In this document: positions 22,710 to 25,373 of the stretch, piece by piece | Position numbering within the stretch: the first letter of the stretch is position 1 | How the letters are laid out: each line of letters opens with the position of its first letter | Origin: Burkholderiaceae bacterium | Lineage (GTDB): Bacteria > Pseudomonadota > Gammaproteobacteria > Burkholderiales > Burkholderiaceae_C | DNA length: 25,373 bases | Assembly (NCBI GenBank): GCA_017853735.1 | Contig: JAFMJA010000005.1 | Coordinates: 1 to 25,373, forward strand | Direction: 5' to 3' | Translations under genes and position numbers: made by a program | The notes under the pieces: generated by a model | What the model was told of the DNA's origin: nothing | Database searches by the model: none | The model's input: the letters and a program-made list of their open reading frames with translations, nothing else

Positions 22710-23729
22710 ATGCGATCCATCAATTTCAAAAATTCAGCCCTTTTAAGCAGTGGTCGACGAATTCTTGCTGTGGCATTGATTGCAGTGCCCGTGCTTGGCC
22801 TGTTGTTCACCGAACAAGCGCTTGGCCAAACCTGGCCTGCCAAGCCAATTAAGCTAATTGTGGGCTTCCCACCCGGCGGCGGAATTGACATTGTTGCGCG
22901 AAATTTGCAGCCGGGCTTGCAAGAAGCATTGGGGCAGTCCGTGATCATTGAATACAAGCCAGGAGCGGGTGGCGTCTTGGCTGCCAGCGAGTTGTCTCGT
23001 ACAACGGCTGATGGCTATACCCTGTTGGTGGCCAATATCGGCCCATTTATTCTGGCGTCAAACATGATGTCCAAGCGCCCGTTTGATTCCACCAAGGATT
23101 TTTCTTGGATTAGCCAGACCTCTGGTTCGGGCTTTGTCGCTGTTGTACCCGCGAACCATCCTGCCAATAATCTTGCGGAATTTGTGGCTTGGGCCAAGGC
23201 CAATGCCGACAAGGCCAACTATGCATCTGGAGGCAGCGGCTCGATCACCCATCTCAATGGAGAATTACTCAACCAGATCACCGGTCTGCGTTTGGTTCAT
23301 GTGCCTTACAAAGGATCGGCGCCAGCTGTACAGGACCTGATTGGTGGGCAAACCCAGTTGCTGGTGGATGTCGCATCGGTTCTCCTGCCGCACATTCAAA
23401 GCGGCAAATTGAAAGCCATCTATGTCACGGATTCCCAACGCCAGCCCCAACTGCCCAATGTGGCTACGGCTCGAGAGGCGGGGTATCCAGGCTTGGAAAC
23501 TTCTGGTTGGCAGGGAATCGTCGGCCCAGCTGGAATTCCTAAAGAGATTGTCAACAAAATAGCCAAGGCTGTGCAGGCCACCCTTGCGCGTCCAGAGGTC
23601 AGGCAACGTTTTGCCCAGACCGGTTCCAATGTGATGGAGCGCGGACCTGAAGAGTTCAACGCTTTCATCGCTTCAGAAATCAACCGCTGGGTTCCTGTCA
23701 TCAAGGCCTCTGGAGCCAAGCTGGATTAG
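22710..23729 (+). CDS. Bug/TctC-family periplasmic solute-binding protein
   Basis: Periplasmic Bug-family receptor of 339 residues. A long n-region (MRSINFKNSALLSSGRR) and hydrophobic core end near EQALGQ. The family blocks follow: IKLIVGFPPGGGIDIVAR, IIEYKPGAGGVLAA, VHVPYKGSAPAVQDL and SGWQGIVGPAGIP. AAGGAG lies 8 bases before the ATG at 22710. It is 40 bases after the aldolase stop and probably belongs to the suyAB-slcC-comC-dehydratase-aldolase transcription unit. It may bind the sugar acid or sulfonate that those enzymes consume. A short GC-rich hairpin follows the stop but lacks a U tract. Confidence 0.9.
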   Translation: MRSINFKNSALLSSGRRILAVALIAVPVLGLLFTEQALGQTWPAKPIKLIVGFPPGGGIDIVARNLQPGLQEALGQSVIIEYKPGAGGVLAASELSRTTADGYTLLVANIGPFILASNMMSKRPFDSTKDFSWISQTSGSGFVAVVPANHPANNLAEFVAWAKANADKANYASGGSGSITHLNGELLNQITGLRLVHVPYKGSAPAVQDLIGGQTQLLVDVASVLLPHIQSGKLKAIYVTDSQRQPQLPNVATAREAGYPGLETSGWQGIVGPAGIPKEIVNKIAKAVQATLARPEVRQRFAQTGSNVMERGPEEFNAFIASEINRWVPVIKASGAKLD

Positions 23730-23854
23730 GGGCTTTGGGCGCCAAGCCCTGGGCCCTCAAGATTGACGGTACCACCTGAAAAGTGCTTCACTTGTCCTAT
23801 GGACCAGTGCAGATGTTTTGTCAGCCATGGGTTTGTCTGCAGCGTTATGAGCCG

Positions 23855-24424
23855 ATGAATCGAATTTGCTTAGCTGTTTTAAGCTGCCTGTTTTTGTTAA
23901 GCCCGTGTCAATCGGCTTCACTCGAAGGTTTGTCCTTTGCGGATAAGGTTCGTTTAGCTGAAACCGAATTGAGCCTCAATGGTTTGGGGGTGCGTGGCAT
24001 TTTCATCTTCAAAGCCTACGTGGCTGGCTTGTACTTGCCAGTGAAGACCAGTCAGTCTCGCGATGCCATGTCGCAACAAGGTCCCAAGCGGATTGAATTG
24101 CAAATGCTGATGGGTGTTGGCGCAGAGGATATCCGCAATGCGCTGGTGGACGGCATGCGCAAAAACGTGTCCGAAGCGCAATGGTCACAGATGCAGGAGC
24201 GAGTCTCAAGGTTCTCCAGCACCATCATGGCGCTGGGAAACGCCCAGCGAGGCGACACCATCACGCTTGATTACCTGCCTGCGCAGGGTTTGCTTCTGTC
24301 GGTCAATCAACTGAGCAAGGGTCAGCCGATCACTGGCCAGGACTTTTTCAATGCGCTGCTGGCCATTTTCATTGGCGACGATCCGGTGGACACCCGGCTT
24401 AAAAACGGCTTGCTTGGCCTCTAG
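23855..24424 (+). CDS. Chalcone-isomerase-like periplasmic protein, function unknown
   Basis: Exported protein of 189 residues. A signal peptide (MNRICLAVLSCLFLLSPCQSAS) is followed by a chalcone-isomerase-like domain recognisable from FADKVRLAETELSLNGLGVRGIFIFKAYVAGLYL and, towards the C terminus, GQDFFNALLAIFIGDDPVDTRLKNGLLG. The frame opens at a GTG at 23783, but the added 24 residues have no signal-peptide character, so I choose the ATG at 23855. The family is widespread in betaproteobacteria as a housekeeping-looking single gene with no proven enzymatic role there. It interrupts two Bug genes and seems unrelated to sulfonate use. Confidence 0.82.
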   Translation: MNRICLAVLSCLFLLSPCQSASLEGLSFADKVRLAETELSLNGLGVRGIFIFKAYVAGLYLPVKTSQSRDAMSQQGPKRIELQMLMGVGAEDIRNALVDGMRKNVSEAQWSQMQERVSRFSSTIMALGNAQRGDTITLDYLPAQGLLLSVNQLSKGQPITGQDFFNALLAIFIGDDPVDTRLKNGLLGL

Positions 24425-24470
24425 AATATATTTGTTCAATTTCTTTCAAGCTGCCCAGGAGAAAACTCAC

Positions 24471-25373
24471 ATGTACCGTCGATCTTTATTCGCCGCAAGT
24501 CTGCTATTGATTGCAAATACCTTGGCCATGGCGCAGGGTTACCCCAGTAAAGTCGTCAAATTACAGGTGCCATTTGCACCGGGGGGAACCACCGACATTG
24601 TTGCGCGAGTCATTGCCGAGCCGCTGGGCAAGGCGCTTGGCCAGCCGGTGGTCGTTGAAAACAAGGCAGGTGGCGGAGGGGTGGTCGGGGCCTCGGAAAC
24701 TGTCAAAGCCACGCCTGATGGCTATTCTCTTGGCATGGCGACGGTATCCACCACGGCCGCCAACCCTGCGATCAATCCAAAAATTCCCTACAACCCGGTG
24801 ACCGATTTCACCCCTGTCGTCAACATCGCAGCCACCCCCAATGTCATCGCTGTCCACCCAAGCTTTCCTGCGAAAGACTTCAAGAGTTTTCTCGCCGCGT
24901 TGAAGCAGTCACCGGGCAAATATTCCTATGCTTCCTCCGGAACCGGCGGAATTGGCCATCTGCAGATGGAACTTTTCAAAAGCCAGACCCGTACCTTCAT
25001 CACTCACATCCCATACCGAGGCGCTGGTCCTGCTCTCAACGATACGGTTGCGGGTCAGGTGCCAGTGATTTTCGATAATCTGCCCTCGGCATTGCCTTTT
25101 ATTCAAAGCGGCAAGCTGGTGGCGATTGTGGTGGCTGCGCCCAGTCGTCTGGCCCAGCTTCCCAACGTTCCTACTTTCAAGGAAGTAGGCCTGGAGCCTG
25201 TGAACCGAATGGCCTATTACGGGATTCTGGGGCCCAAAAATTTGCCGCAAGAGGTTGTTGACAAGATCAATGCTGGTACCCGCAAGGCCCTGGAGGAGCC
25301 GGCAGTGAGAAAGCGTATTGAGGATACTGGATCTATTGTGATAGGGAACTCTCCAGCGCAGTTTGCTGATCAA
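24471..25373 (+). CDS. Bug/TctC-family periplasmic solute-binding protein (3' end outside window)
   Basis: Fourth Bug-family receptor. The 301 codons visible include the signal peptide (MYRRSLFAASLLLIANTLAMAQ) and the family blocks VKLQVPFAPGGTTDIVAR, VVVENKAGGGGVVGAS, YASSGTGGIGHLQ, THIPYRGAGPALNDTVAGQ and FKEVGLEPV. Only about 20 residues should be missing, judged from its relatives here. AGGAG lies 9 bases before the ATG at 24471. It follows the chalcone-isomerase-like gene by 46 bases and may begin another transcription unit running out of the window. Confidence 0.9.
   Translation, partial: MYRRSLFAASLLLIANTLAMAQGYPSKVVKLQVPFAPGGTTDIVARVIAEPLGKALGQPVVVENKAGGGGVVGASETVKATPDGYSLGMATVSTTAANPAINPKIPYNPVTDFTPVVNIAATPNVIAVHPSFPAKDFKSFLAALKQSPGKYSYASSGTGGIGHLQMELFKSQTRTFITHIPYRGAGPALNDTVAGQVPVIFDNLPSALPFIQSGKLVAIVVAAPSRLAQLPNVPTFKEVGLEPVNRMAYYGILGPKNLPQEVVDKINAGTRKALEEPAVRKRIEDTGSIVIGNSPAQFADQ

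Noticed and set aside
23730..23749. Terminator hairpin after the third Bug gene
   Set aside because: GGGCTT/AAGCCC can pair over an 8-base loop, but there is no U tract and the stem is only 6 bp, so I do not call a terminator.
1..25373. Mobile elements, integrases, tRNA genes, CRISPR arrays
   Set aside because: I looked on both strands for transposase or integrase motifs, regularly spaced repeats and tRNA-like cloverleafs and found none.

Overview
The window looks like a chromosomal catabolic island of a betaproteobacterium, most likely Burkholderiales (Comamonadaceae-like). The evidence is four Bug/TctC-type periplasmic binding proteins, a chalcone-isomerase-like periplasmic protein of a kind common in that group, dense translationally coupled genes and moderate GC. 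No RNA genes, transposases, phage genes or CRISPR arrays were seen. No stretch longer than 300 bases lacks a gene.

Left part (1-14520, all on the minus strand). About fifteen genes read leftward from one promoter near 14580: two ABC permeases, an ATPase and a sulfonate/taurine-type binding protein; a histidinol-dehydrogenase-family enzyme that fits HpsN (sulfopropanediol 3-dehydrogenase); a Bug binding protein; a BetC-type choline-sulfatase; an SDR; a class III aminotransferase; a zinc alcohol dehydrogenase; an SdhB-like iron-sulfur subunit with two small cytochrome-b-type membrane anchors but no flavoprotein; a second Bug protein; and a second sulfatase cut by the window edge, whose active-site motif is C-V-G-A-R instead of C-x-P-x-R. 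Most neighbours overlap by 1-4 bases or are separated by less than 80.

Centre (14521-16664). A divergent LacI-family regulator and a convergent HutC-type GntR regulator sit between the two catabolic arms. A LacI-type operator overlaps the -10/+1 region of the leftward promoter and a second lies just before lacI. A perfect 7-bp inverted repeat lies between gntR and suyA.

Right part (16665-25373, plus strand). suyA and suyB (sulfolactate sulfo-lyase), slcC and comC (the two dehydrogenases that invert sulfolactate stereochemistry through sulfopyruvate), an IlvD/Edd dehydratase, an HpcH/HpaI aldolase, a Bug protein, a chalcone-isomerase-like protein that is probably unrelated, and a partial fourth Bug protein.

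Working model. HpsN oxidises 2,3-dihydroxypropane-1-sulfonate (DHPS) through sulfolactaldehyde to sulfolactate. SlcC and ComC convert the S form to the R form, and SuyAB releases pyruvate and sulfite. The dehydratase/aldolase pair resembles the lower half of the sulfo-Entner-Doudoroff pathway and could feed sulfolactaldehyde from a sulfo-sugar acid into the same trunk. The aminotransferase, alcohol dehydrogenase and SDR could convert an amino-sulfonate or the other DHPS enantiomer into the same intermediate. Two sulfatases imply that sulfate esters are handled by the same island. The trunk is well supported by recognised families. The side branches are inference.
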